Positions 26,867-35,547 are shown, numbered from the stretch's first letter. The stretch: 64,000 nucleotides of DNA from Edaphobacter paludis (GCF_039993895.1 NZ_CP121194.1:2046001-2110000); one strand, 5' to 3'. Notes: a model not told the origin generated them from the sequence alone. Program-made: numbers and translations.

Positions 26867-27556
26867 CTAAGCGACATGTGTCTTCAAGAAATCCAGCGTT
26901 CTCTTCCGGGCCAGCACGGCCGACTTCGGATTATATGAATTGGGATCGACATCGCGATTGAATCCATGGCCCGCGCCGTCGTAAACGAAGACCTCAACCT
27001 CTGGATGCGCCGCGCGCACCGCCTCAATCTGGTCAGATCCGATATGACTATCCGCGCTGCCAATATGCAGCATCACCGGACAGCTCGGCTCTTCTTTTGC
27101 AAACTGCCCAATTCCACCAGGATAGTACCCCACGCAGCACGAAGGCTGCATCTTCAGGGTCTCGCCTCGCGTCGCTGTCAACCAGCTCATCAGCCCACCA
27201 AAACAAAATCCGAGAACACCAATTCCCTTGCCTGTTGTCTTTGCCACTTCATAGGCTGCGGCAATATCCAACAGAGCGGTGTCGTGTCTCAACTTCTTCC
27301 AAAGCTCGCCCGCCTTCTTGGCATCCTCGCCTTCATACTTCAGCTCAACCCCGCGCTCGTACCGGTCAAACAGCGCAGGCGCCACGACAACAAACCCATC
27401 CCTGGCATATCCGTCGGCAACGCTGCGTATATGCGCGTTGACGCCGAATATCTCCTGCACGAGCACCAGCGCACCGATTGCTTCCCCCGACGGGCGCGCC
27501 ACGTACGCGCTCAGTTCATGCCCATCGGCTGCTTCCAACTTCAGCCACTCACTCAT
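26867..27556 (-). CDS. Dienelactone hydrolase family protein
   Basis: 229 residues, alpha/beta-hydrolase fold. The nucleophile Cys is in GVLGFCFGGLMSW near residue 118, a catalytic Asp is probably in GSADSHI, and the His is in YDGAGHGFNRD near 200. The early LVLVQEIFGVNAHIR segment is highly typical. Such enzymes cleave enol-lactones or related esters; the Cys nucleophile distinguishes them from Ser esterases. It lies downstream of the flagellar operon on the same strand but is functionally unrelated to it. A second family member is at 56351. Confidence 0.88.
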   Translation of the reverse strand: MSEWLKLEAADGHELSAYVARPSGEAIGALVLVQEIFGVNAHIRSVADGYARDGFVVVAPALFDRYERGVELKYEGEDAKKAGELWKKLRHDTALLDIAAAYEVAKTTGKGIGVLGFCFGGLMSWLTATRGETLKMQPSCCVGYYPGGIGQFAKEEPSCPVMLHIGSADSHIGSDQIEAVRAAHPEVEVFVYDGAGHGFNRDVDPNSYNPKSAVLARKRTLDFLKTHVA

Positions 27557-27604
27557 AGGATCTCCCTCCAGCCGGTAACATGGCTCTCTGAAATAGATGC
27601 AAAA

Positions 27605-27838
27605 TCATTGCTTGCCGTCCACAGCGCTCTCTGAATATGCCTTGATCTCTCCCGTCCAGCGAAGAAACCGCAGCAACTGCTTCTTCTCTTTCCAGAAAAG
27701 ATTCCAGAAATCCCTCGCTCGAACCGTATCCGCCCGCTGCCCCGAATAGGTCTCCAATCGCCAGCGCAGGTAAGGACTGCGCCACGGTCGTAGCCTGTCG
27801 CCTCGCGTAGCGTTCCAGAAAAATCTAATCGCACCCAT
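27605..27838 (-). CDS. Small basic Trp/Arg-rich protein of unknown function
   Basis: 77 residues (MGAIRFFWNATRGDRLRPWR ... FLRWTGEIKAYSES). Three minus-strand frames are open here; this one is preferred because its composition (regular Trp, Arg and aromatic residues in a helical register) looks protein-like and resembles a small protein I recall from acidobacterial genomes. It has no signal peptide or long hydrophobic helix. It lies between the flagellar operon and a dienelactone hydrolase. The function is unknown. Confidence 0.55.
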   Translation of the reverse strand: MGAIRFFWNATRGDRLRPWRSPYLRWRLETYSGQRADTVRARDFWNLFWKEKKQLLRFLRWTGEIKAYSESAVDGKQ

Positions 27839-27887
27839 AAATGTCCGCCTCAGTAAGTATAAAGAAGCAGAAGTAAAACGCAGATAC

Positions 27888-28787
27888 TCATTGAATGTAG
27901 TCGAACAGATTTGTCTTTTGTAATGCAGTCATCACGCTCATCAAAGCCTGATTCTGCACCTCGGCAGCGCTCAACTGGGTAGCCACCGAAGCCGGATCCG
28001 CAGACACCAGATTCCCCTGCTGCACTTTCATCTGGCTCTCCTCCGTCTGCGCATAGGTGCTGGTCGCCTGCAACCTGCTCAGCGAACCATCGAGCAGACT
28101 ACGCTGCGCGGACACCTGGCCAAGCGCAGCCGACAACGCTCCAGTATCGGCAGTAGTGCTAGAGCTCGCCGGAGCACCCGAAAAATCGGCGATCAGTTGA
28201 TTCAGTGCTCCAAAGACGCCCGACGCGCCCGAACCAAAGACGGCCGATCCCGGAAGGTTCGTCTGTATCTTCTGACCGCTCGGGGTCTCGACAGAGTTCA
28301 GAATCGTATCGCCCACATAGCTGGTTGTAGCGGGAGTCGTAGAGGTATCCAGAGTAAATGGCTTCAACGATCCCTGGCTGCCGGCAAACAGCGACTGCCC
28401 TAGGTAGCTCGTATTGGCAAGCGACAAGACCTGGTCGCGAATGCCGGTCAACTGCTGCTGGATGCTGGCGATATTGGCCGAGTTGAGGGTCCCATTGCTC
28501 CCCGACACCGCCAGCGACAAGGCTGAAGTGAGTTGGCTGACCACCTCGCCCAGCGTGGAGTCCGAGACCTGCATCATCGACTGCGTTCCCGATGCCGTCT
28601 GCACAAAAGTGTCGTCTTTGGAGATAGCGCTGGCCATCAACGTACTCTCAGCCACAGCCGCCGGATCATTCTGCAAGGAGGTGACCCGCAGTCCGCTCGA
28701 TAGCTCGTTGGTGAGCGTAGCTTCGAGGCTGCTCGACTGGTTCAACACGCCGGCGAGATTGCTGACAAAATTTGGATCCACTCTCAT
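27888..28787 (-). CDS. flgL: Flagellar hook-filament junction protein FlgL
   Basis: 299 residues with flagellin-like ends: an N-terminal helix region (NFVSNLAGVLNQSSSLEATL ... ELSSGLRVTSLQNDPA) and a C-terminal coiled coil (LQATSTYAQTEESQMKVQQG ... LMSVMTALQKT). FlgL (HAP3) joins the hook, through FlgK, to the filament. It is the last gene of the minus-strand flagellar operon, 53 bases after flgK. It has no signal peptide, as expected for a substrate of the flagellar type III exporter. Confidence 0.93.
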   Translation of the reverse strand: MRVDPNFVSNLAGVLNQSSSLEATLTNELSSGLRVTSLQNDPAAVAESTLMASAISKDDTFVQTASGTQSMMQVSDSTLGEVVSQLTSALSLAVSGSNGTLNSANIASIQQQLTGIRDQVLSLANTSYLGQSLFAGSQGSLKPFTLDTSTTPATTSYVGDTILNSVETPSGQKIQTNLPGSAVFGSGASGVFGALNQLIADFSGAPASSSTTADTGALSAALGQVSAQRSLLDGSLSRLQATSTYAQTEESQMKVQQGNLVSADPASVATQLSAAEVQNQALMSVMTALQKTNLFDYIQ

Positions 28788-28840
28788 GCGCCCCTCCTGA
28801 TCGGAGCTAACTGAAAACGTAAATATGTGAACCTGCGACT

Positions 28841-30238
28841 CTAAGTAACCGTAGTCTCCACGCCCAGATTGAGTGCGCTCGCCATAAGCGAATTGACAAT
28901 GGAGAACACCTTAGCTGCCGCCTCATAGGAACGCTGATACTGCGTCAGGTTCGAAGCCTCTTCATCGAGCGAAACTCCAGAGAGCGAATTCCTTTGGCTT
29001 GTAAGCTGCGTCAGAGTGGCTTGCTGAGCAGCATTGTCCGTCGTTGCCCCAGCCGTATCGTTGCCAATGCCGCCAAGAAACGACGCCAGAAAACCAGTTG
29101 CTGTCTGGCCTGCTACAGCATTCGCCGTCGCGAGGTCCGCCATCGCAACCGCATTTCCATTACCCGAGGATCCCTGTCCAGTCTCCGCCGCCGCAATTGC
29201 CTTCGGATCGCTCGTCGCCACCTGAATCGAGGTCGCCGCACCGGCAGCGCTTGCTGGAAGGCTGAAGATTGCCGCACCGAGATTACCATTGCCATCGGTG
29301 CCTAGCGCATTCTGCGCGTTCACCGCAGTTCCAATCCCATAGGCGAGATTGTCCAGTGCACTTGCATACGTCGGCAACTCCTGGTCCCTAGCTTGCAGAA
29401 CACCGCCAAGTTGTCCACCGCTAAGGCCCGAGGTCACATCCACTCCTCCGGCTACAACATCGGTCTTTCCCGCTACCGACGTCGTACTCAGAGCAAAGGA
29501 TTGGCTTCCGCTGACTAAAGCCGCGCCATTCGCAGTCGTCAGCGTAATGCCGTTCGATTCGGTCGTGATCTGGTTGAGACCGACATATTGGGACAACTGA
29601 GTGATCGCCAACTGCCGCTGGTCTTCCAGCGCGCCAGCATCCCCAGTGGGGCTAGCGCTGGCAATCTGCTGATTGAGCGAAGCAATTGTCTTCGTCAGCG
29701 CATTGACTTGGCCAACCACCGTGCCGACCTGTTGATCGAGGCCCGTGCCGACCTGCGCAAGCTGGTTCGCGGCAGAATTGAAAACCGAGGTAAGGTTATT
29801 CGCCGCTGTCAGCACGCTCTGGCGCGTCGAAGCATCAGACGGATTTCCCTCCAGCGTCGAGAGCGAATTGAAGAAGCCATCCACCGCCGAACCAAGTGCC
29901 GTCGAACTCGCAGACGTGCTCGTCGAGCTCAGTCCAAAGATGTTCTGGACCTGCTGCAGCGCAGATTCGAGCGCTCCACTCTGCGACTGGGTCTGCGTCT
30001 GCTGCTGGACCCGCTGCTCAAGAATGCGGTCCCGCTGCGATACCGCGGTCGACGTGATCCCAGTGCCGTAGCTCGTCCCGCTCAAGGTCACAGCATCCGT
30101 CGGCTGCCAGTTGACCACCTCCCGCGTATAACCCGGAGTGTTCTGGTTCCCTACGTTATTCGCAGTGATATTCAGTGCATTCTGGTCAGCCATCAAGGCC
30201 TGCCCGGCAAGATCCATCAGCGAAGTCAGTGTTCCCAT
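28841..30238 (-). CDS. flgK: Flagellar hook-associated protein FlgK
   Basis: 465 residues. The N-terminus carries the rod/hook motif ALNITANNVGNQNTPGYTRE, and the C-terminus has SLDEEASNLTQYQRSYEAAAKV, both diagnostic for FlgK (HAP1), the first hook-filament junction protein. The central region is variable and rich in Ala, Ser and Gln; the total is shorter than the 547 residues of the enteric protein. The start overlaps the end of flgN by 13 bases, placing the export chaperone directly before its client. Confidence 0.93.
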   Translation of the reverse strand: MGTLTSLMDLAGQALMADQNALNITANNVGNQNTPGYTREVVNWQPTDAVTLSGTSYGTGITSTAVSQRDRILEQRVQQQTQTQSQSGALESALQQVQNIFGLSSTSTSASSTALGSAVDGFFNSLSTLEGNPSDASTRQSVLTAANNLTSVFNSAANQLAQVGTGLDQQVGTVVGQVNALTKTIASLNQQIASASPTGDAGALEDQRQLAITQLSQYVGLNQITTESNGITLTTANGAALVSGSQSFALSTTSVAGKTDVVAGGVDVTSGLSGGQLGGVLQARDQELPTYASALDNLAYGIGTAVNAQNALGTDGNGNLGAAIFSLPASAAGAATSIQVATSDPKAIAAAETGQGSSGNGNAVAMADLATANAVAGQTATGFLASFLGGIGNDTAGATTDNAAQQATLTQLTSQRNSLSGVSLDEEASNLTQYQRSYEAAAKVFSIVNSLMASALNLGVETTVT

Positions 30239-30486
30239 AGGTCTCTCGTATTTCTTCCGTACAGACGTTGGAGTGCGTTGAGATTAGATTCACTGTGCTG
30301 CAAGACCAGTTCGAGCACACGCTTCTTTCTCAGGATGGAACCGATACTGGCTTGATCTGCAATCAGCGCGGATTGAGTCAGAATCGTCAATCGCTCTTCC
30401 ACAGCTTTAAGAGCGTCAAAATCCAAGAGGGCAAGCGCATGTATCGTCTCGTCCAGAGCATCCTCTAACGCCTGTTTGATGGCCAT
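30226..30486 (-). CDS. flgN: FlgN-like flagellar export chaperone
   Basis: 86 residues, entirely helical (LEDALDETIHALALLDFDAL ... LILTQSALIADQ-type heptads, then LRKKRVLELVLQHSESNLNAL). FlgN chaperones FlgK and FlgL before export. The call rests on size, helicity and position between flgM and flgK, since FlgN sequences are poorly conserved; this one is shorter than the usual 140 residues. It begins 2 bases after flgM and overlaps flgK. Confidence 0.6.
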   Translation of the reverse strand: MAIKQALEDALDETIHALALLDFDALKAVEERLTILTQSALIADQASIGSILRKKRVLELVLQHSESNLNALQRLYGRNTRDLWEH

Positions 30487-30488
30487 AT

Positions 30489-30800
30489 CTACTTCAGCAG
30501 AGAATCAATCATCTTACCCGCCACATCGGACGAAGAAACGTTATATGTCCCCGAAGCGATGGCCTGCTGCAGGGCACCCACTTTCTCCATCCTCACGTCG
30601 GAGCCCTCGAGTGCATGGGCGATCATCCCCCCAGCCGAACTCAGATTAGTATGGTCCGCCTGCTCCGCTGGAGAAGTTGCTGTCTTATGCTGCTTCGAGG
30701 CGTTTACCGATTCCGTTGCCTGGGATGCCGGCTGTGTCGTTGCAGGTGTGACCGAACTAAGCACCTGCTGCAGGTTCCCGATTCCGTTTGTGTAGCTCAT
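30489..30800 (-). CDS. flgM: Anti-sigma-28 factor FlgM
   Basis: 103 residues from the ATG at 30800, which has GGAGGAG just upstream. The in-frame ATG at 30821 lies inside the sigma-28 promoter's -10 region and so cannot be used by transcripts from it. The first half is Thr/Ser/Gln-rich and disordered. The second half carries the FliA-binding pattern (RMEKVGALQQAIASGTYNV, DVAGKMIDSLL). FlgM holds FliA inactive until it is exported through the completed hook-basal body. Confidence 0.85.
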   Translation of the reverse strand: MSYTNGIGNLQQVLSSVTPATTQPASQATESVNASKQHKTATSPAEQADHTNLSSAGGMIAHALEGSDVRMEKVGALQQAIASGTYNVSSSDVAGKMIDSLLK

Positions 30801-30822
30801 GTACTCCTCCGTATGCTTCAAT

Positions 30823-30849
30823 CTATCGGCGTGACCTCACTAAACTTTA
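30823..30849 (-). promoter_or_regulatory. FliA (sigma-28) promoter for flgM-flgN-flgK-flgL
   Basis: The minus strand reads TAAAGTTT (30849-30842), 11 bases, GCCGATAG (30830-30823). The classical FliA consensus is TAAAGTTT-N11-GCCGATAA, so 15 of 16 positions match with exact spacing. The -35 element lies at the 3' end of flgJ. The expected start of transcription is only about 15 bases before the flgM ATG. Confidence 0.9.
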
Positions 30850-31169
30850 GTACCGTGCTGGGCTTTTTTCACGTCTCGCTGGTGCTCCTGCGTAACCTGC
30901 CGAATCACTTGACGAGCGATGCCAAGCCCTCCTCCCTTCGAGATCGCCGTCGCCACTGCTTCCGTTCCAAAGCTGCTGATGGTGTCCATCGAGCTGTCGC
31001 TGCTCTTATCGCCATCGCCTCCCCAGCTATCCTCTCCGGAGCGCATCGGCTTCAGCATCTCCTGCAGCATCATCGATTCGAACTGCTGGGCAGCATTGAC
31101 TAACTTGTGATTCTTCGCCCCATCCGTTGCAGTCGGAGCAGCACTTGCAATCGCCGATTCGATCTTCAT
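30840..31169 (-). CDS. flgJ: FlgJ N-terminal-type rod-binding protein
   Basis: 109 residues covering only the rod-capping domain (KLVNAAQQFESMMLQEMLKPMR, then MDTISSFGTEAVATAISKGGGLGIARQV). The peptidoglycan-hydrolase domain of enteric FlgJ is absent, as in many phyla, so a separate muramidase must open the wall. The start overlaps the flgI stop as ATGA. The sigma-28 -35 element of flgM overlaps its 3' end. Confidence 0.87.
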   Translation of the reverse strand: MKIESAIASAAPTATDGAKNHKLVNAAQQFESMMLQEMLKPMRSGEDSWGGDGDKSSDSSMDTISSFGTEAVATAISKGGGLGIARQVIRQVTQEHQRDVKKAQHGTKV

Positions 31170-32335
31170 AGCACCTCAATCTCCGCTTCCAATGCACCCG
31201 CACTCTTCATCGCCTGAAGTATCGAGATCACATCCCGCGCTGAAGCTCCAATCGTCTGCAAGCTGCGGACGAGGTCGTCAACGGTGGCCCCCTGCTTCAA
31301 CTCGATGCGGCTAACCGGTTTGTCTCGCGCGCTGACCTGCGTCTGTTGCACTACCTGGGTCGAGCCTGTCGCAGAAAAGGCGTTCGGCTGCGAGACCTCG
31401 AACTGGCTCACTACATTGATAGCCAGCCCACCGTGCAAAATAGACACCGGTTGTAGCACTACGGTTCCGCCGATCACAACTGTTCCTGTCCGCTCATTGA
31501 CCACAACCTTCGCTCGCGGAAACACCGGGACTTCTACCGACTCGACCTGTGACAGGAACTCCGGAATATCCTCTCCGTGTACGACCGAAAGCTCGATATC
31601 CCTGCTGTCGAGCGCATGAGCGGCTGGCCTGCCAAGTTCATGATTGATCGCCTGCGACACTGCCTCTGCTGTCCGAAAGTCCGCATCGTTCAATAGCAGG
31701 GAGAACTTACTTCTTCCCTCCAGTTCAAGCGGTACGCCCTGCTCCACCATCGCGCCAAATGGCACTCGTGCCGTATTCGGATGGTTGTACTGCTTCGTAT
31801 TTCCATTCACGCTGACCGAGTAGCCGCCTACCACCAGCGGCCCTTGCGCCTGCGCATAGATCTTTCCATCCGCTCCATAGAGCGGAGTCATCAAAAGAAG
31901 CCCCCCTTCAAGGCTTCTCGCATCTCCCGCCGAAGAGACCGTCACATCCAGCTTGGTGCCGGGCCGCGCAAACGGTGGCAGCGTCGCCGCCACAAATACT
32001 GCCGCAAGGTTCTGCACCCGGATCGAAGCCGCCGGAACGCTGACGCCCATGCGTAGCAAAGTCGCAGCCAGCGTCTGCGTCGGAAACGTCGTCTGCTGGC
32101 TGTCGCCTGTGCCCTGTAGCCCAACCACGATGCCATAACCAACCAGTTGATTGTCACGGATGCCCTCAATCGAGGCGATATCCTTTACCCGCGCCTCTCG
32201 TTGCGCCGGTGCTGCTGTGTCGGCCGCGAATCCGGGAAGCGTCAGCGTTAATACGCCAAACAGCAACCATCCACGACGGGTAAACCTTCTTACCCATATT
32301 GCCCGTGCGTTCCATCCATTTATCCCTGCGAGCAT
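31166..32335 (-). CDS. flgI: Flagellar P-ring protein FlgI
   Basis: 389 residues. A basic N-terminus and hydrophobic stretch (RRGWLLFGVLTLTLPGFAAD) form a Sec signal peptide. The mature protein begins with the hallmark VKDIASIEGIRDNQLVGYGIVVGLQGTGD, split here as VKDIASIEGIRDNQL and GYGIVVGLQGTGD. FlgI forms the ring around the rod at the peptidoglycan layer, with FlgA as chaperone; flgA lies two genes upstream. No clear ribosome site precedes the ATG, suggesting coupling to flgH, whose stop is 10 bases away. Confidence 0.94.
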   Translation of the reverse strand: MLAGINGWNARAIWVRRFTRRGWLLFGVLTLTLPGFAADTAAPAQREARVKDIASIEGIRDNQLVGYGIVVGLQGTGDSQQTTFPTQTLAATLLRMGVSVPAASIRVQNLAAVFVAATLPPFARPGTKLDVTVSSAGDARSLEGGLLLMTPLYGADGKIYAQAQGPLVVGGYSVSVNGNTKQYNHPNTARVPFGAMVEQGVPLELEGRSKFSLLLNDADFRTAEAVSQAINHELGRPAAHALDSRDIELSVVHGEDIPEFLSQVESVEVPVFPRAKVVVNERTGTVVIGGTVVLQPVSILHGGLAINVVSQFEVSQPNAFSATGSTQVVQQTQVSARDKPVSRIELKQGATVDDLVRSLQTIGASARDVISILQAMKSAGALEAEIEVL

Positions 32336-32345
32336 GTTGTATCCA

Positions 32346-33179
32346 CTAAAAGATCAATATCTGTTGCAGAAGCCGGACGAGCACATTCTGGCGGTGGGTA
32401 TAGTCGTTGATGATTCCCTTCCCGCGAACCTCAAGTTCAAGGCTTGAAATAGCAGTCGAAAGCACCTGGTTTTGTTGTGAAATATCCTCAGGCCGCACCA
32501 GCCCATGGAGGACAATCGTCTGCGTCTGTTGACTGAACTCGACCTGCCTGGCCGCTTCAATCACAAGAATTCCGTTCGGGAGCACAGCCATCACCTGTCC
32601 GCCGAATACCGTGCTCAGTCTCGAATTGGTCGCGCTCGCTCCCTGAGCATTGAGCCCCGCTGCTGCATTCTGATTGATTAAGTTCTGAAGAGCATTCCCC
32701 GCATGAAGCGTACCGATCAAGCCGGAGATGCCGGAGTTCGCATTCGAAGCGCGCGAATTCTTCACCGTTCCATCGGTTGAAGCCGCAAGGTTCTCCTCTA
32801 CCACCACCGAGATCAGATCGTGTGGTCGCATGGCGCGAACATCCGTGTTCATCCGCGTGAGCCGTCCACTGTCGGTCCAGATCGATCCCGGCACAGGCTG
32901 CACGTTGGAATTGGCGGCGCGCACCCGCTCTAAATAAGAGTCCAGCGACGTCTCCGCAACATTGGGCTGCGGTGCCACTGCTTTCTTAATCGCATGGACC
33001 TGCGCATGCAAGGAAGAGGCAGCCATCAACAAAAGTAACGTGCCTATCACCCCGGCAACCAAGGGCCCCATCCCGCCGTTCTGCGGCTGCCGCGGTGTAG
33101 CTGTCGTTGCAGGCAGCGTCTCAGCAGCGGGCCACTTGCCTGTCTTCACGCCCAGCCCAGCCTCCGCAAAGTTCATCAT
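32346..33179 (-). CDS. flgH: Flagellar L-ring protein FlgH without a lipobox cysteine
   Basis: 277 residues starting as ATGA over the flgA stop; Met37 is another possible start. The core pattern is intact (SIWTDSGRLTRMNTDVRAM ... PHDLISVVVEENL, VLPNGILVIEA, and the C-terminal RGKGIINDYTHRQNVLV). FlgH is normally an outer-membrane lipoprotein anchored by a lipidated Cys. Here the signal-like segment (GTLLLLMAASSLHAQ) ends in an AQ-type signal peptidase I site and the protein contains no Cys at all. It forms the L-ring in the outer membrane, confirming a diderm cell. Confidence 0.9.
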   Translation of the reverse strand: MMNFAEAGLGVKTGKWPAAETLPATTATPRQPQNGGMGPLVAGVIGTLLLLMAASSLHAQVHAIKKAVAPQPNVAETSLDSYLERVRAANSNVQPVPGSIWTDSGRLTRMNTDVRAMRPHDLISVVVEENLAASTDGTVKNSRASNANSGISGLIGTLHAGNALQNLINQNAAAGLNAQGASATNSRLSTVFGGQVMAVLPNGILVIEAARQVEFSQQTQTIVLHGLVRPEDISQQNQVLSTAISSLELEVRGKGIINDYTHRQNVLVRLLQQILIF

Positions 33180-33715
33180 GGCTGCATCTCCACATCTGCC
33201 CGCCCGCGGACGACACCGCTCAATTGTTCTTCTATCGATTGATTGCTCCCGGGCCGACGCAACAGGCGCACACGAATCGTCTCGCCCACGCTGCCGCTCT
33301 GCTCCGCAACGCCGGCGACTTCAATACGCAACAGATCCTCCTGCCGCCACAGCTGCACCATGTCACCTGCGCGAACCACCGGCGTGTGATCCTCTCGAAC
33401 CTGCACGCTCAATCTATGCTCGGCATGGTTCGCGTCGCCAGTGCGAAGTAAGATCCCAGGCCGCTCCGGATGTGCACAGCTCACAATCGTCGCCCAGCTT
33501 TGCCTCATCACCGGGTCCCAGCGAACGCTCGCCACTCGATAGCCCTTGCCCTCGGGCAGCGGCGAAAGCGAAGATCCTGCTCCCGCCGACCTGGCAGCCG
33601 CCGCAGGCGTTCCCGCGCAATTGGCCGCCACAGCAAATGAGGCTGTTCCCAGCAAGCTCAACACTGCAATCCCGCACCATAAAATCCTTCGACGCAGATT
33701 GAATATATTTTCCAT
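33176..33715 (-). CDS. flgA: FlgA-like P-ring assembly chaperone (SAF domain)
   Basis: 179 residues with a signal peptide (ILWCGIAVLSLLGTASFAVAA). The C-terminal part shows the SAF-type pattern: VVRAGDMVQLWRQEDLLRIEV followed by GSVGETIRVRLL. FlgA acts in the periplasm to assemble FlgI into the P-ring. It is short compared with the 219-residue enteric protein and keeps mainly the C-terminal module. It lies between flgG (7 bases) and flgH (ATGA overlap). Confidence 0.85.
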   Translation of the reverse strand: MENIFNLRRRILWCGIAVLSLLGTASFAVAANCAGTPAAAARSAGAGSSLSPLPEGKGYRVASVRWDPVMRQSWATIVSCAHPERPGILLRTGDANHAEHRLSVQVREDHTPVVRAGDMVQLWRQEDLLRIEVAGVAEQSGSVGETIRVRLLRRPGSNQSIEEQLSGVVRGRADVEMQP

Positions 33716-33722
33716 GGCAACC

Positions 33723-34511
33723 CTACCGGATCATGCCGTTGATCTGCGAATACATATCGTCGGCCACATGCACGACCTTCGAGTTGCTCTCATACGCGCG
33801 CTGCGCCAGAATCATCTGCACAAACTCCGCCACCACATCGACGTTCGAGTTTTCGAGGCCACCCTGTTCCAGAGTTCCCATGCCGGTCGTCCCGCCCGGC
33901 ACGTCGGTAATTGCATTTCCAGAGGAGTCCGTCGGAGTCAGCAAATTCCCACCAATGGAATTCAGTCCGCCGGGGTTCACGAATGTCGCCAGCTGAATCG
34001 TCCCCAACTGCGCCGCCGCCGTCTGTCCCGGAATCGTCGCCGTCACAATTCCATACTGAGAGATGGTGAGGTTGGTCGCATTCGATGGAATCGTAATCGC
34101 CGGCAACACCGTATCTCCATCGGAGGTCACCATGGTCCCCTGATTATTCCTATGGAAGCTTCCGGCCCGGGTATATGCAATCGTTCCATCCGGCCGCGAC
34201 ACCTGAAAAAAACCGCTGCCCTGAATCGCCAGATCCAGCGTGTTGCCCGTCGCGTTGAAGTCTCCCTGCGTCATGATGACCTCGCTCGCTGCGGACTTTG
34301 TTCCCAGCCCAATCTGCAAGCCCGCCGAATTCGTCTGCGGGCTCTCTGCTGATCCAGGCACGATCACGTTCTGGTAGATCATGTCCTGAAACTGCAGCCG
34401 CCGTTCACGGAATCCCGCAGTCGCAGAGTTGGCAAGATTGTTTGCCACTGTATCCAAATTTGCCTGTTGCGCGCTCATGCCGCTCGCTGCTGTATATAAC
34501 GCTCGAATCAT
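33723..34511 (-). CDS. flgG: Flagellar distal rod protein FlgG
   Basis: 262 residues. The N-terminal MIRALYTAASGMSAQQANLD and TVANNLANSATAGFRER, LDLAIQGSGFFQV in the middle, and a C-terminal helix with LEQGGLENSNVDVVAEFVQM, then AQRAYESNSKV, are diagnostic. FlgG forms the distal rod that crosses the P- and L-rings encoded downstream. It lies 54 bases after flgF. Its length matches the usual 260 residues exactly. Confidence 0.95.
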   Translation of the reverse strand: MIRALYTAASGMSAQQANLDTVANNLANSATAGFRERRLQFQDMIYQNVIVPGSAESPQTNSAGLQIGLGTKSAASEVIMTQGDFNATGNTLDLAIQGSGFFQVSRPDGTIAYTRAGSFHRNNQGTMVTSDGDTVLPAITIPSNATNLTISQYGIVTATIPGQTAAAQLGTIQLATFVNPGGLNSIGGNLLTPTDSSGNAITDVPGGTTGMGTLEQGGLENSNVDVVAEFVQMILAQRAYESNSKVVHVADDMYSQINGMIR

Positions 34512-34565
34512 CTCCCGCTCCCATCACTCAAGTTTGATCGGGCCCGCGAGCGCCCAATGGCTATC

Positions 34566-35324
34566 TCAGACTCGCGGCAGATCTTCCGCCGCAACCTTAT
34601 CGAAACTGTTATCGAAGACGCTCAGCGCCTTCTGCATCATCTCTGCCTGCCGCTGCACCAGTACCATCTGCATCGTGCCGTGAATTGCATCTTCATTCGA
34701 TCCCTCGATCGCACCCTGAACCAGCGCTGCTTTTCCCGCAATCGGCTTCGCTCCATCTGCCGAAAAGCGATTGGTTCCTTCAGCCGCAAGTGCCGATCTG
34801 TCGCTGAAGTCGAAGATCCCCACCTGCGCGACAATCGCGCTCCCATTCGCGGTCGCAACCGAGATGTTTCCATCTGGCCCCACATGCACCGTTCCGCTCG
34901 GAATCGTGATGCTCTTCTGATTGATATCAAGCACGGGCTCTCCGGCGCTTGTCTCCAGCACCCCGGTAGCGGACCGCATGAACGAACCATCACGCGTGTA
35001 GCGAACCCCGTTGGCCGTCTGGATCGCGAAAAATCCCTGTCCCTGCAATGCGAAGTTCAGAGGATCGCCTGTCGTCGTAAGTTGTCCCTGCCCCATGTCC
35101 AACAAGTTGCCGCCCAGAATGCCAAAGCCATTGACGGATTGACCAACCTGCGACGCATCCGGCGAAGTGTCCTGGTCGATGCCACCCGCCAGCACGCCGC
35201 TGAAGTAGTCCCGCTGCGCGCGAAAGCCCGTCGTTCCGGCGTTCGCCAGATTATTGGCTGCGGTATCAAGTGCCTGCGTCCGCGCCAGCAACCCCGTATA
35301 TGCCGCATATAAGCCGCTATCCAT
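34566..35324 (-). CDS. flgF: Flagellar rod/hook-type protein FlgF
   Basis: 252 residues from the ATG giving MDSGLYAAYTGLLARTQALD, the family's normal beginning; a TTG seven codons upstream is also in frame. It contains TAANNLANAGTTGFRAQR, PLNFALQGQGFFAIQ and a C-terminal helix (VQGAIEGSNEDAIHGTMQMV). FlgF is a proximal rod protein homologous to FlgG. It is the first gene of the ten-gene minus-strand operon. The upstream 260 bases hold its promoter, which I could not define, and the divergent cheY promoter. Confidence 0.9.
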   Translation of the reverse strand: MDSGLYAAYTGLLARTQALDTAANNLANAGTTGFRAQRDYFSGVLAGGIDQDTSPDASQVGQSVNGFGILGGNLLDMGQGQLTTTGDPLNFALQGQGFFAIQTANGVRYTRDGSFMRSATGVLETSAGEPVLDINQKSITIPSGTVHVGPDGNISVATANGSAIVAQVGIFDFSDRSALAAEGTNRFSADGAKPIAGKAALVQGAIEGSNEDAIHGTMQMVLVQRQAEMMQKALSVFDNSFDKVAAEDLPRV

Positions 35325-35520
35325 GCCCGTGCTGATGCAGGTCAATGGCCGAAGTACGAGATGGCAGGGTTAGAAAAACTTAAGAAGGTGACATGCGTAA
35401 AGGAGCTTCCGATCAATTCCCGGCTTGAAAGGGCTGGGCTTCAACCATGCTGCAATTAGCTCCTATATAAACGGGCTTTAGTCTCCTGAGGTAATGTTAG
35501 GGAGAAATCAAACCATCGCC

Positions 35521-35547
35521 TCAAGCATCCACCACGTCGGCCGATAC
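35521..35547 (+). promoter_or_regulatory. FliA (sigma-28) promoter for the cheY-cheX pair
   Basis: TCAAGCAT (35521-35528), 11 bases, GCCGATAC (35540-35547). Against TAAAGTTT-N11-GCCGATAA the -10 matches 7 of 8, the -35 5 of 8, and the spacing is exact. It lies 37 bases before the response-regulator start, on the strand opposite to the flagellar operon. Confidence 0.75.

Noticed and set aside
27553..27834. 93-codon and 78-codon minus-strand ORFs overlapping the small Trp-rich gene
   Set aside because: Alternative frames of the 77-residue ORF at 27605-27838, with poorer composition.
34450..35500. Sigma-54 promoter for the flgF operon
   Set aside because: A GG-N10-GC pair exists upstream of flgF but the surrounding bases do not match the -24/-12 consensus.
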